From Nakamurella deserti (lineage in GTDB: Bacteria > Actinomycetota > Actinomycetes > Mycobacteriales > Nakamurellaceae), in the NCBI RefSeq assembly GCF_003260015.1, contig NZ_QCXS01000003.1:610315-674314 (forward strand): DNA of 64,000 nucleotides. Reading direction: 5' to 3'. How positions within the stretch are numbered: position 1 is the stretch's first letter; each line of letters begins with the position of its first letter. Below the pieces are notes generated by a model. It did not search any database. It saw only the letters and a program-made list of their open reading frames with translations, and was not told the DNA's origin. Position numbers and translations under genes: made by a program. This document shows, in pieces, positions 54,745-62,615 of the stretch.

Positions 54745-54764
54745 AATAGTCCAGCTGGACCATT
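54745..54764. promoter_or_regulatory. PadR-type operator
   Basis: AATAGTCCAGCTGGACCATT: a perfect 12-bp palindrome GTCCAGCTGGAC with outer AAT/ATT arms, about 40 bases before the PadR gene. Autoregulation of the PadR/MFS pair is likely. Confidence 0.65.
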
Positions 54765-54800
54765 ACCTCCGCGTGAACGTCGTCGATGCCTGGATGTGCC

Positions 54801-55433
54801 GTGCCCCTGCTGAATCCCCTCGCGCTGGCCACCCTCGGCGTGCTGGTCGAGCGGCCGATGCACCCCTACGAGATGTTCCAGCTGCTCATCGACCGCTCCG
54901 AGGACCGACTGGTCAAGGTGCGGCGCGGCACGCTCTACCACGCGGTCGCGCGGCTGACCGAGACCGGACTGACCGAGGTCGTCGGCACCGACCGCGGCGG
55001 CAACCGCCCGGAACGCACCACCTACGCCATCACCGCCGCCGGCCGCACCGTGCTGGACGACACCGTCCGCGACCAGCTGGCCCGGCCCGAACCGGACTAC
55101 CCGATGTTCCCGCTCGCCCTGGCCCAGGCGCACAACCTCCCCCGGGAGGACGTCGTCGCCGCACTCCACCGGCGCATCGACGGTCTCGCCGCCGAACTGG
55201 CCGGGTACGACAGCGGCATCGCCGCCGCCGCCGCCCGCGGCGTGCCCCGCCGCTACCTCGTCGACGCGGACTACCAGCGCACGATGCGCCACACCGAGCT
55301 CGACTGGCTGCGGCGCTTCGTCGCCGAGCTGACCGACGACACCATCCCCTGGCATCCACCGGGCGCCGCGGGCCCGTACCCCGACGCCACCTCTGCGCAC
55401 ACCCCTCTCGAGAACGCAGGATCCCCCGCATGA
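54801..55433 (+). CDS. PadR-family repressor
   Basis: A 210-residue PadR protein: winged helix LATLGVLVERPMHPYEMFQLL ... GTLYHAVARLTETGLTEVV ... ERTTYAITAAGRTVL and a C-terminal helical dimerisation domain. It starts at GTG 54801 or ATG 54786. It overlaps the MFS gene by ATGA, the usual repressor-pump arrangement, so it likely senses the pump's substrate. Confidence 0.86.
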   Translation: MPLLNPLALATLGVLVERPMHPYEMFQLLIDRSEDRLVKVRRGTLYHAVARLTETGLTEVVGTDRGGNRPERTTYAITAAGRTVLDDTVRDQLARPEPDYPMFPLALAQAHNLPREDVVAALHRRIDGLAAELAGYDSGIAAAAARGVPRRYLVDADYQRTMRHTELDWLRRFVAELTDDTIPWHPPGAAGPYPDATSAHTPLENAGSPA

Positions 55434-57004
55434 CCCACGCCGCACCCGCCCCCGCCGCGACCGGAGTCGACCCCTGGCGGGCGCTCTGGGCGCTGGTCAT
55501 CGGGTTCTTCATGATCCTGGTCGACTCGACCATCGTCAGCGTCGCGACGCCGGCCATCATGACCGGCCTGAACGCCGACATCAACGAGGTGGTCTGGGTC
55601 ACCAGCGCCTACCTGCTCGCCTACGCCGTACCGCTGCTGTTCACCGGCCGCCTCGGCGACCAGATCGGCCCGAAGCGCGTCTACCTCATGGGCCTGACGC
55701 TGTTCACCGCGTCCAGCCTGTGGTGCGGCCTGTCCGGCAGTGCCGGGATGCTCATCGTGGCGCGGGTCTTCCAGGGCCTGGGTGCGGCGATGATGACGCC
55801 GCAGACGATGTCGGTCATCACCCGTACCTTCGCCCCCGACAAGCGCGGTACCGCCATGGGTCTCTGGGGCGCCGTCGCCGGTGTCGCCACCCTGGTCGGC
55901 CCGATCGCCGGTGGTGTGCTGGTCGACTCGCTCGGCTGGGAGTGGATCTTCTTCGTCAACCTCCCGATCGGCGTCATCGCCTTCGTGCTGGCCATGCGCT
56001 GGGTTCCGGCGCTGCCGACCAACACCCACCGCTACGACATCCCCGGCATCGTGCTCTCGGGCGTGGGTCTGTTCCTGCTGGTGTTCGGCATCCAGGAGGG
56101 CCAGAAGTACGACTGGGGCACCATCGCCGGACCGATCTCGGTGTGGTCGCTGATCGCCGTCGGCCTCGTCGTGCTCGGCGCGTTCCTGTGGTGGCAGAGC
56201 CGTAACCGCCACGAGCCGCTGCTGCCGCTGAGCCTGTTCCGCGACCGCAACTTCTCGCTGGCCAACATCGGCATCAGCTCGATGGGCTTCGCCGTCACCG
56301 GTATGGCGCTGCCCCTGATGCTGTACGCGCAGAAGGTCGCGGGCCTCACCCCGACCCGCGCGGCACTGCTGTTCATCCCGATGGCCGTCCTCACCGGCGC
56401 CCTCGCGCCGCGCGTCGGCAAGCTCGTCGACCGCGCGCACCCCCGCTACATCGCCGGCACCGGACTGACGCTGCTGATCGTGTCCCTGGTGTGGCTCGCC
56501 CTGATGCTCGCGCCGGACGTGGCGATCTGGAAGCTGCTGCTGCCGATGGCCCTGATGGGCGTGGCCAACGCGTTCATCTGGTCGCCGTTGTCGGCCACCG
56601 CCACCCGCAACCTGCCGCGGCAGCTGGCCGGCGCCGGCTCCGGGGTCTACAACACGACCCGGCAGATCGGTGCCGTCCTGGGCAGTGCGGGCATCGGCAC
56701 GCTCATGCAGAGCCGGCTCGTCGCCGAACTCCCGACCGGCGCCGGGGTCGATCCGGCCGCCGCCGAGATGACCGCGGGTGCGCTGCCCGGCTCCCTCCGG
56801 GAGGGTTTCGCCGACGCCATGGGGCAGGCCCTGCTGCTGCCCGCCGCGGTGCTGGTCATCGGCCTGATCGCGGCCCTGATGTTCACCCGGACGCCGGCGC
56901 CCACCGGACACCGTGCACCGGCGGAGCCCGCTCCGCAGGACACGGCCGGGCAGACCCCCGCGACCGCCGGGGCGAGCTACGGACGGCACGCGGCCGCCGG
57001 CTGA
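55430..57004 (+). CDS. DHA2-family (EmrB/QacA-like) MFS efflux pump
   Basis: A 524-residue, 14-helix drug:proton antiporter. Helix 1 contains FFMILVDSTIVSVATPAI with the family aspartate; GRLGDQIGPKRVYLMGL is motif A and WGAVAGVATLVGPIAGGVLVD motif C. The last 40 residues are Pro/Ala-rich. ATG 55430 overlaps the PadR stop. Confidence 0.9.
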   Translation: MTHAAPAPAATGVDPWRALWALVIGFFMILVDSTIVSVATPAIMTGLNADINEVVWVTSAYLLAYAVPLLFTGRLGDQIGPKRVYLMGLTLFTASSLWCGLSGSAGMLIVARVFQGLGAAMMTPQTMSVITRTFAPDKRGTAMGLWGAVAGVATLVGPIAGGVLVDSLGWEWIFFVNLPIGVIAFVLAMRWVPALPTNTHRYDIPGIVLSGVGLFLLVFGIQEGQKYDWGTIAGPISVWSLIAVGLVVLGAFLWWQSRNRHEPLLPLSLFRDRNFSLANIGISSMGFAVTGMALPLMLYAQKVAGLTPTRAALLFIPMAVLTGALAPRVGKLVDRAHPRYIAGTGLTLLIVSLVWLALMLAPDVAIWKLLLPMALMGVANAFIWSPLSATATRNLPRQLAGAGSGVYNTTRQIGAVLGSAGIGTLMQSRLVAELPTGAGVDPAAAEMTAGALPGSLREGFADAMGQALLLPAAVLVIGLIAALMFTRTPAPTGHRAPAEPAPQDTAGQTPATAGASYGRHAAAG

Positions 57005-57083
57005 GGATCGGACTCCCCCGGGCCCGACCGGCCTACCCGGTGCGCCCAGGTGCGCCGGTCGCTCCGGGGTGACGTGGCCCGGG

Positions 57084-57974
57084 TCAGAACGCCGGCACCA
57101 GCACCAGCAGCGTGGGCAGCAGGAGCAGCCCGGCCGCGGCGGCGTGAGCGGCGCGCCGGATCCCCGGACGCGTCTCGGCGGGCCGGTCCAGCCGCGCCGA
57201 GCGCAGCGCGACGGCCTGGTTCGCGGTCGGTCCGCCGAGCCGGCACAGGGCGGTCCGCAGCGCGGCCCGCTCGTCGACGGTGACCGCCGCCGCATCGTCG
57301 GCCATCATCTCGACGAGCGCCGCCACCGCGCGCTGCGCCCGGCGGACGCTGTTCAGGAACGGCAACGCCGCGCCCCAGGCGACGAACGGCAGCACCACCA
57401 CGTCGTGCCGCAACCGCAGGTGGGCGCGCTCGTGCGCGAGCACCAGCCGCAGCTCGGTGTCGGTCAGCGCGTCCAGCGTGCCGCGCGACACCACCAGCCG
57501 GGGCACCGCACCGGGCAGGCAGTACGCGACCGCGGTCGGGTGATCGAGGACGAGGACACCCGGTTCGACCGGCCACGGGGTGGCCAGGATGTCGAGGGCG
57601 TCGTGCTGCTGCCGCCGGGCCGCGCCGGCCCGGGCGATGCTGCGCACCAGCGTCCAGAACAACCGCAGGCCCAGCGCCACCGTCAGCACCAGCACGACCA
57701 GCCGCGCCGCCCCCCAGCCACGCAGCGGACGGCCGTCGGCGATGTTGCCCAGCACCGTCCCGACCGCGCCCGGCAGGCTCGTGCCGTGATCGTGGAAGGC
57801 GAGCTCGAGACCGGCGCCGAGCAGGGAGAGCCCGGCGGCGAGACCCACCGCCTGCCACAGCACCAGCGCCGCGACCGGTTCGCGCTCCACCCACCGGGCG
57901 CGGCTCAGCAGCCGCGGGACCGGGTCGGCCAGCAGCACGGCGAGGATCGCCAGCAACCCCCCGGTCAGCAGCAC
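57084..57974 (-). CDS. M56/BlaR1-type membrane metallopeptidase
   Basis: A 296-residue membrane protease with four or five helices and the zinc motif LAHERAHLRLRHD (HExxH) between them. It lacks the penicillin-binding sensor domain of BlaR1, so it is the short M56 form common in actinobacteria. It lies five bases after blaI in the same direction and probably inactivates BlaI on an envelope signal. Confidence 0.86.
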   Translation of the reverse strand: MLLTGGLLAILAVLLADPVPRLLSRARWVEREPVAALVLWQAVGLAAGLSLLGAGLELAFHDHGTSLPGAVGTVLGNIADGRPLRGWGAARLVVLVLTVALGLRLFWTLVRSIARAGAARRQQHDALDILATPWPVEPGVLVLDHPTAVAYCLPGAVPRLVVSRGTLDALTDTELRLVLAHERAHLRLRHDVVVLPFVAWGAALPFLNSVRRAQRAVAALVEMMADDAAAVTVDERAALRTALCRLGGPTANQAVALRSARLDRPAETRPGIRRAAHAAAAGLLLLPTLLVLVPAF

Positions 57975-57978
57975 GGGA

Positions 57979-58335
57979 TCAGTCGCGCCGGCGGCGGCGC
58001 AGCGCTCCGCGCAGCACGTCGGCCTCCTCGGCCGAGGCCCCGCCGACGAAGTGTGCCAGCGCCGCCGACGGATCCGCGGCGTCGGCGAGCACCGCCCGCA
58101 GGGTCTCGGCGACGTGCTCCTCCCGGGTGGCCGTCGGAGCGAACGACGCCGCCCGGCCGACCTTGTGGCGGACGACGAAACCCTTGCCCTCCAGCCGCGA
58201 CAGGACGGTGAGCAACGTGGTGGCCGCGAGGTCCGGATTGGGCAGCCGCGTGGCGAGCTCCGCCACGGTCAACGGACCGGAGCCGTCCCAGAGGACGTTC
58301 ATCACAGCCCGCTCGAGATCGCCGAGGGTCTTCAC
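57979..58335 (-). CDS. blaI: BlaI/MecI-family repressor
   Basis: A 118-residue winged-helix repressor: LGDLERAVMNVLWDGSGPLTVAELA and ATTLLTVLSRLEGKGFVVRHKVG are the family's DNA-binding part. The C-terminal half carries the usual dimerisation helices. No beta-lactamase gene is close, so the regulon is probably the operon itself and the divergent regulator. Two matching sites lie just upstream. Confidence 0.9.
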   Translation of the reverse strand: MKTLGDLERAVMNVLWDGSGPLTVAELATRLPNPDLAATTLLTVLSRLEGKGFVVRHKVGRAASFAPTATREEHVAETLRAVLADAADPSAALAHFVGGASAEEADVLRGALRRRRRD

Positions 58336-58358
58336 GTCCGCACCGTCCAGAACTTGTT

Positions 58359-58390
58359 CTACGTCATGTAGAAACTTCTACCTTGTGTAG
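58359..58390. promoter_or_regulatory. two BlaI boxes in the divergent promoter
   Basis: CTACGTCATGTAG (58359-58371) and CTACCTTGTGTAG (58378-58390): two CTAC-N5-GTAG dyads, 19 bases apart. This matches the TAC...GTA form of BlaI operators. The second touches the -10 region of the LuxR-type gene, so BlaI may repress both. Confidence 0.72.
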
Positions 58391-58404
58391 AGCATACTGG
58401 GTGC

Positions 58405-59067
58405 ATGACCTCGACGGCAGCCCCGGTTCGTCCGGGTCCCGCCGTGGCCGTGGCCGAGCCGACGACGCGGGTGCTGCTGGTCGACGACCGTCCGCTGGTG
58501 CGGGTCGGTCTGATGTCGATCCTGGAGGGTTCCCGCGCCGAGGTCCGCGCCGTCGGCTCGCTCACCGACGCCCTGACCGCCGTGGCGGCCGCACCCGCCG
58601 GCGGCTACCGGACGATCGTGGTCGCCGCCCACCTCATCGACGCCACCACCTGGTGCCGACTGGCCGACGCCGCGCCCGGGGTCGCCCTGGTCGCCCTCGG
58701 CGGAGACCGCCGCACCGATCCGGCGTGCGCCCGCTTCGCCCCGCTGCCCGAGAACGCGGCCTCGCCGGCCATCCGGGCCGCCCTCACCGCGACCGCCCGG
58801 TCCAGCTGTCCGAGCCGGCGCGGCTGCGCCCTCCGAGACGAGACCACCGACTGCACACCGCAGGAACTGCGCATCCTGCGGCTGATCGGCGACGGCCTGT
58901 CCAACCGCGAGATCGCCGCACGGCTGGGCATCGCCGAGAAGACGGTGAAGAACTACATCACCGGCCTGTTCGCCAAGCTCGGCGTCAGCCGGCGCACCCA
59001 CGCCGCGGCGATCGCCTGGCGGCTGCACGGCATCGGCACCGCACCCGCCGCACCTCCTCCGGCCTGA
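58405..59067 (+). CDS. LuxR/NarL-type regulator with degenerate receiver
   Basis: A 220-residue protein: receiver-like first part (RVLLVDDRPLVRVGLMSILEG) and LuxR helix-turn-helix at 145-205 (TPQELRILRLIGDGLSNREIAARLGIAEKTVKNYITGLFAKLGV). The phospho-acceptor Asp is missing (IVVAAHLIDA where a VLLD motif is expected), so activity is probably not set by a histidine kinase. CATACT (58393-58398) lies six bases before the ATG (leaderless). It is divergent from blaI. Confidence 0.82.
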   Translation: MTSTAAPVRPGPAVAVAEPTTRVLLVDDRPLVRVGLMSILEGSRAEVRAVGSLTDALTAVAAAPAGGYRTIVVAAHLIDATTWCRLADAAPGVALVALGGDRRTDPACARFAPLPENAASPAIRAALTATARSSCPSRRGCALRDETTDCTPQELRILRLIGDGLSNREIAARLGIAEKTVKNYITGLFAKLGVSRRTHAAAIAWRLHGIGTAPAAPPPA

Positions 59068-59146
59068 CGACGCGGCCCACACCGCGCGAGAGCACCGGTT
59101 GCGCAACGGTAGTCACGTCCGCGGCCCGAGATCACACCCCGTCGGT

Positions 59147-59175
59147 TTGACGCCTCCGCCGCGGCTGCCTACCGT
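59147..59175 (+). promoter_or_regulatory. promoter of the metQNI operon
   Basis: TTGACG (59147-59152), 17-base spacer, TACCGT (59170-59175). The predicted start, about 59182, is the first base of the riboswitch. Confidence 0.7.
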
Positions 59176-59180
59176 GGGCG

Positions 59181-59304
59181 ACGGTCACGAGTGCCAGCAA
59201 CAAGCCCCGGCTAGCTGGCCGGCAACCCTCCTGTGCGGCGGGGTGCTCCGGGTGACGACCAGGTGGCGGACCGTCCCGGTCCGGCGCAAGCGCACTGTTG
59301 CCGA
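59181..59304 (+). ncRNA. SAM-IV-type riboswitch before metQ
   Basis: Matches the SAM-I/SAM-IV core: P1 GGTC/GACC (59183/59257), P2 CCAGC/GCTGG (59194/59214), CCCGG/CCGGG long pairing (59206/59248), and conserved AACAAGCCCCGG, GGCAACCCTCC and GGGGTGCTCCGGGTGA. A 3' CAAGCGCACTG segment is shared with the second copy at 62312. It should turn off the operon when SAM is high. The remaining leader to 59532 has the GGAGG site of metQ but no gene. Confidence 0.85.
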
Positions 59305-59532
59305 GGAGTTCCGCGTTGTCCCCGTCTGCCCTGACGTCCCCGTCCCGTCCGTCCGTGCGCCCGTCGCCCGGCCGGGCCATGTCCGGGGGCTGTCGCCGGC
59401 CCTGACGTCCCGCGGACCTGCCTGACGGGTCCGCACCCCCCGCACCGCGTCCCGTCGCCGCTCCGCACCGCCTCCCCGGTGGTGCACGGCCGCGCCCGGC
59501 GACCGGTGTCCCGTCCCCCTGGAGGTACACCC

Positions 59533-60498
59533 ATGAGCACCACCCCCGACTCACCCACCCCGTCCGGTATCACCGCTCTACCCGCCCGCCCCGGCCGCGA
59601 CCGCGGCCCCACCCGCTGGATCGTGCTCGCCGTGGTGGCCGTGGTGGCCGTCGCCGGCATCCTGTTCGCGACGCTGCGCGGCGGCGACGAGCCCGCGGCC
59701 GCCGCCGACCGGGTCACCGTCAAGGTCGGCACCACCGAGGCCAGTGCCGACTACTGGCCCATCCTGGTCGATCTCGCGGCCAGGGAGAACATCGACATCC
59801 AACTGGTCAACTTCACCGACTACACCCAGGCCGACCCGGCGCTCTCCCAGGGTCAGATCGACCTGAACCTGTTCCAGCACCTGCTGTTCCTGGCCAACTA
59901 CAACGTCGCCAACTCCGACACCCTGACGCCGATCGGCGCGACCGTGGTGGTACCGCTGGGCGTCTACTCCGGCAAGCACACCGATCTCGCGCAGATCCCG
60001 GCCGGCGGCCAGGTCGCCATCCCGAACGACGCCACCAACCAGGCCCGCGCCCTGCTGGTGCTGCAGCAGGCCGGCCTGATCAGCCTGACCGGTGGTGGCG
60101 ACCCGCTGAGCACCCCCGCCGACATCGACGCCGCCGCCTCGAAGGTGACCGTGACGCCGGTGGACGCCGCCCAGACGGTGGCCTCGCTGCCCTCGGTCGA
60201 CGCCGCGGTCATCAACAACAACTTCGCCCTGGACGCCGATCTCGACCCGTCGAAGGCGCTGTACAACGACGATCCGGCGGCGCCGGCGGCCGAGCCGTAC
60301 ATCAACGCCTTCGTCGCGCGCGCGGACCAGAAGGACAACCCCACCTTCCTGCGGATCGCCCAGCTCTACCACGACCCGTCGGTGACGGCGGCGGTCGTCG
60401 CGGCGTCCAAGGACACTGCCGTCATCGTCGACCGTCCCGCCGCCGACCTCGGCACCATCCTGGCCGGCCTGGAGACCGTCGTCCGGGACGCCTCGTGA
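59533..60498 (+). CDS. metQ: MetQ-like methionine-binding protein of ABC importer
   Basis: A 321-residue NlpA/MetQ-family binding protein: VTVKVGTTEASADYWPIL, LNLFQHLLFLANYN, PNDATNQARALLVLQQAGLI. It is anchored by an N-terminal helix (WIVLAVVAVVAVAGILFATL, residues 29-48) and lacks a lipobox cysteine, unlike most MetQ. ATG 59533 follows CTGGAGG. First gene of a SAM-riboswitch-controlled metQNI operon; the ligand is methionine or a related organosulfur compound. Confidence 0.88.
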   Translation: MSTTPDSPTPSGITALPARPGRDRGPTRWIVLAVVAVVAVAGILFATLRGGDEPAAAADRVTVKVGTTEASADYWPILVDLAARENIDIQLVNFTDYTQADPALSQGQIDLNLFQHLLFLANYNVANSDTLTPIGATVVVPLGVYSGKHTDLAQIPAGGQVAIPNDATNQARALLVLQQAGLISLTGGGDPLSTPADIDAAASKVTVTPVDAAQTVASLPSVDAAVINNNFALDADLDPSKALYNDDPAAPAAEPYINAFVARADQKDNPTFLRIAQLYHDPSVTAAVVAASKDTAVIVDRPAADLGTILAGLETVVRDAS

Positions 60499-60532
60499 AC
60501 CGGGAACCCCTCCGCTGCCGAGGGTTGCGGCG

Positions 60533-61558
60533 GTGACCCCGGTCATCGAGTTCCGGGACGTCACCAAGACCTACCGAGGCAAGGGCTCCGCGGTGACCGC
60601 GGTGGACGGCGTCTCGTTGAGCATCGAGCGCGGCGAGATCTTCGCCGTGATCGGCTATTCCGGCGCCGGCAAGAGCACGCTGGCCCGGCTGGTCAACGTG
60701 CTTGAGCGGCCGACCTCCGGCGAGGTGGTCATCGACGGGCGAGCGGTGTCGGCGCTGTCCGAGCGGGAGGTGCGCCCGGTGCGCGCCACCATCGGCACCG
60801 TGTTCCAGCAGTTCAACCTGTTCCGCTCGCGCACCGTCTACGGCAACGTGGCCTACCCGTTGAAGGTGGCGGGCTGGTCGAAGGAGGCCGTCGAGGCGCG
60901 GGTGACCGAGTTGTTGCACTTCGTCGGCATCACCGACAAGGCGTGGGAGTACACCGACCAGTTGTCGGGCGGGCAGAAGCAGCGGGTCGGGATCGCGCGG
61001 GCGCTGGCCAACCAGCCGACGATCCTGCTCGCCGACGAGGCGACCAGCGCACTGGACCCGGAGACCACCCACGACGTGCTCCGGCTGTTGAAGCGGGTCA
61101 ACGCCGAACTGGGCGTGACCATCGTGGTCATCACCCACGAGATGGACGTGGTGCGCACCATCGCCGACCGCGTCGCGGTGCTGGAGCGGGGCCGGGTGAT
61201 CGAGATCGGTTCCACGTTCGACGTCTTCGCCTCACCGCGGACACCGACCGCACGGACCTTCGTCGGAACCGTCCTGCGGGACCGGCCCGACGCGGCCGAG
61301 GTCGCCCGGCTGGAGGCGGCCCACCAAGGCCGGCTGGTCAGCGTGGGGGTCACCGACGGCAACGGGATCGGCGCCGTCCTCGGCGCCGCCGCCCGCGAGG
61401 GCGACGTCGGCTTCGAGATCGTGCACGGCGGTATCGGCGCGCTGGACGGCCGGTCGTTCGGCACCCTCACCCTCGCCCTGACCGGCAGTGATCCGGCGGT
61501 GGCCGCCGTCGTCGACCGCCTCCGCGACGTCACCACCGTCACGGAGCTCGCCGCATGA
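60533..61558 (+). CDS. metN: MetN-like ABC transporter ATPase
   Basis: A 341-residue ATPase: Walker A GYSGAGKSTL, Q-loop VFQQFNL, signature QLSGGQKQRVGIARAL, Walker B ILLADEATSALD, H-loop ITHEMDVV. The C-terminal NIL domain (about 255-341) is the methionine-sensing inhibition domain. GTG 60533 is the first codon before the conserved MetN start. Confidence 0.93.
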   Translation: MTPVIEFRDVTKTYRGKGSAVTAVDGVSLSIERGEIFAVIGYSGAGKSTLARLVNVLERPTSGEVVIDGRAVSALSEREVRPVRATIGTVFQQFNLFRSRTVYGNVAYPLKVAGWSKEAVEARVTELLHFVGITDKAWEYTDQLSGGQKQRVGIARALANQPTILLADEATSALDPETTHDVLRLLKRVNAELGVTIVVITHEMDVVRTIADRVAVLERGRVIEIGSTFDVFASPRTPTARTFVGTVLRDRPDAAEVARLEAAHQGRLVSVGVTDGNGIGAVLGAAAREGDVGFEIVHGGIGALDGRSFGTLTLALTGSDPAVAAVVDRLRDVTTVTELAA

Positions 61559-61580
61559 ACACCGTGACGGAGGTGACCCG

Positions 61581-62243
61581 GTGAACACCGACTGGAACCT
61601 GCTGTGGCCGATCTACGGCGAATCGGTGCTGCAGACCCTCTGGATGGCCGGGGCCACGCTGGTGCTGGGCGGCTTCTTCGGGCTGGTGATCGGAGTGCTG
61701 CTGTTCACCACCCGGCGCGGGGGTCTGCTGCAGAACGTCGTCGTGTACACGGTTCTCAACCTGCTGGTGAACGTCGTCCGGCCGATCCCGTTCATCATCT
61801 TCATCACCGCGATCGGCCCGCTGACGCTGTCGGTGATCGGTACCACCATCGGCACCGGAGCGGCCACCTTCGCGCTCGTCATCGCCGCGTCCTTCGGCGT
61901 CTCCCGGATCGTCGAGCAGAACCTGGTGACGGTCGACCCGGGGGTGATCGAGGCGGCCCGTTCGATGGGCGCCTCCCCGATCCGCATCATCGTCGGCCTG
62001 CTGATCCCCGAGGCGCTGGGCCCGCTGATCCTCGGCTACACCTTCGTGCTGGTCGCGATCATCGACATGACCGCCGTCGCCGGTGGTCTCGGCGGCGGTG
62101 GCCTCGGCCAGTTCGCGATCAGCTACGGCTACCAGCGGTTCGACTGGGAGGTGACCTGGGTCGCGGTGCTGACCATCATCGTCATCGTGCAGCTCGCCCA
62201 GTTCGTCGGTAACCGGCTGGCCCGGACCGCGCTGCGCCGTTGA
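61581..62243 (+). CDS. metI: MetI-like ABC transporter permease
   Basis: A 220-residue permease with five helices; the coupling loop EAARSMGASPIRIIVGLLIPEAL is the usual EAA motif for MetI, and RPIPFIIFITAIGP is conserved. GTG 61581 lies 22 bases after metN. It completes the MetQNI importer. Confidence 0.93.
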   Translation: MNTDWNLLWPIYGESVLQTLWMAGATLVLGGFFGLVIGVLLFTTRRGGLLQNVVVYTVLNLLVNVVRPIPFIIFITAIGPLTLSVIGTTIGTGAATFALVIAASFGVSRIVEQNLVTVDPGVIEAARSMGASPIRIIVGLLIPEALGPLILGYTFVLVAIIDMTAVAGGLGGGGLGQFAISYGYQRFDWEVTWVAVLTIIVIVQLAQFVGNRLARTALRR

Positions 62244-62244
62244 C

Positions 62245-62281
62245 GCGACGGTCCCGGCCGGGAACCGGTCGGGACCGTCGC
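62245..62281 (+). terminator. metQNI terminator
   Basis: GCGACGGTCCCG (62245-62256) and CGGGACCGTCGC (62270-62281): perfect 12-bp stem with a 13-base loop, just after the metI stop. Confidence 0.8.
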
Positions 62282-62311
62282 CGACGGCCGTTCCAAGTGC
62301 TACCTTTGCAG

Positions 62312-62428
62312 TAGGTAATGAGTGTCGGCGACAAGCCCTGGCTGGCCGACCAGCAACCCTCTCTGGTGGTGGGGTGCTCCAGGTGACGACCCGGCCGGGT
62401 CCCGTCGGTACCCGGCAAGCACAGTGGG
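62312..62428 (+). ncRNA. SAM-IV-type riboswitch before the monooxygenase genes
   Basis: Same plan as the 59181 copy: P2 GTCGGC/GCCGAC (62324/62345), long pairing CCTGG/CCAGG (62337/62379), conserved GACAAGCCCTGG, CAGCAACCCTC and GGGGTGCTCCAGGTGACGACC. Both stems differ in sequence from the first copy but stay paired (compensatory changes). A TACCTT -10-like box at 62301-62306 fits a start at about 62313. 62429-62615 contains only the leader and ribosome-binding site. Confidence 0.85.
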
Positions 62429-62615
62429 CGGTGCGCCGTTCCGAGTCGAGATGGTGGTGCGGCGATGTCGGAGACGACGGCCTTCGGGCGACGGTGGGTC
62501 AGCCGCCGGCACGTCGATCTGCAGCGGGTGAGCAGCGCGCTCTGCCGGTGACGCCGCGGTGGTCCGCGGGTCCGACATCGTCTGCTGTCCCTCCCCCCTC
62601 GAACGGAGCATCACC

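Noticed and set aside
57084-58335. Beta-lactam resistance operon
   Set aside because: blaI and the M56 peptidase are present but the sensor domain of BlaR1 and any beta-lactamase are not.
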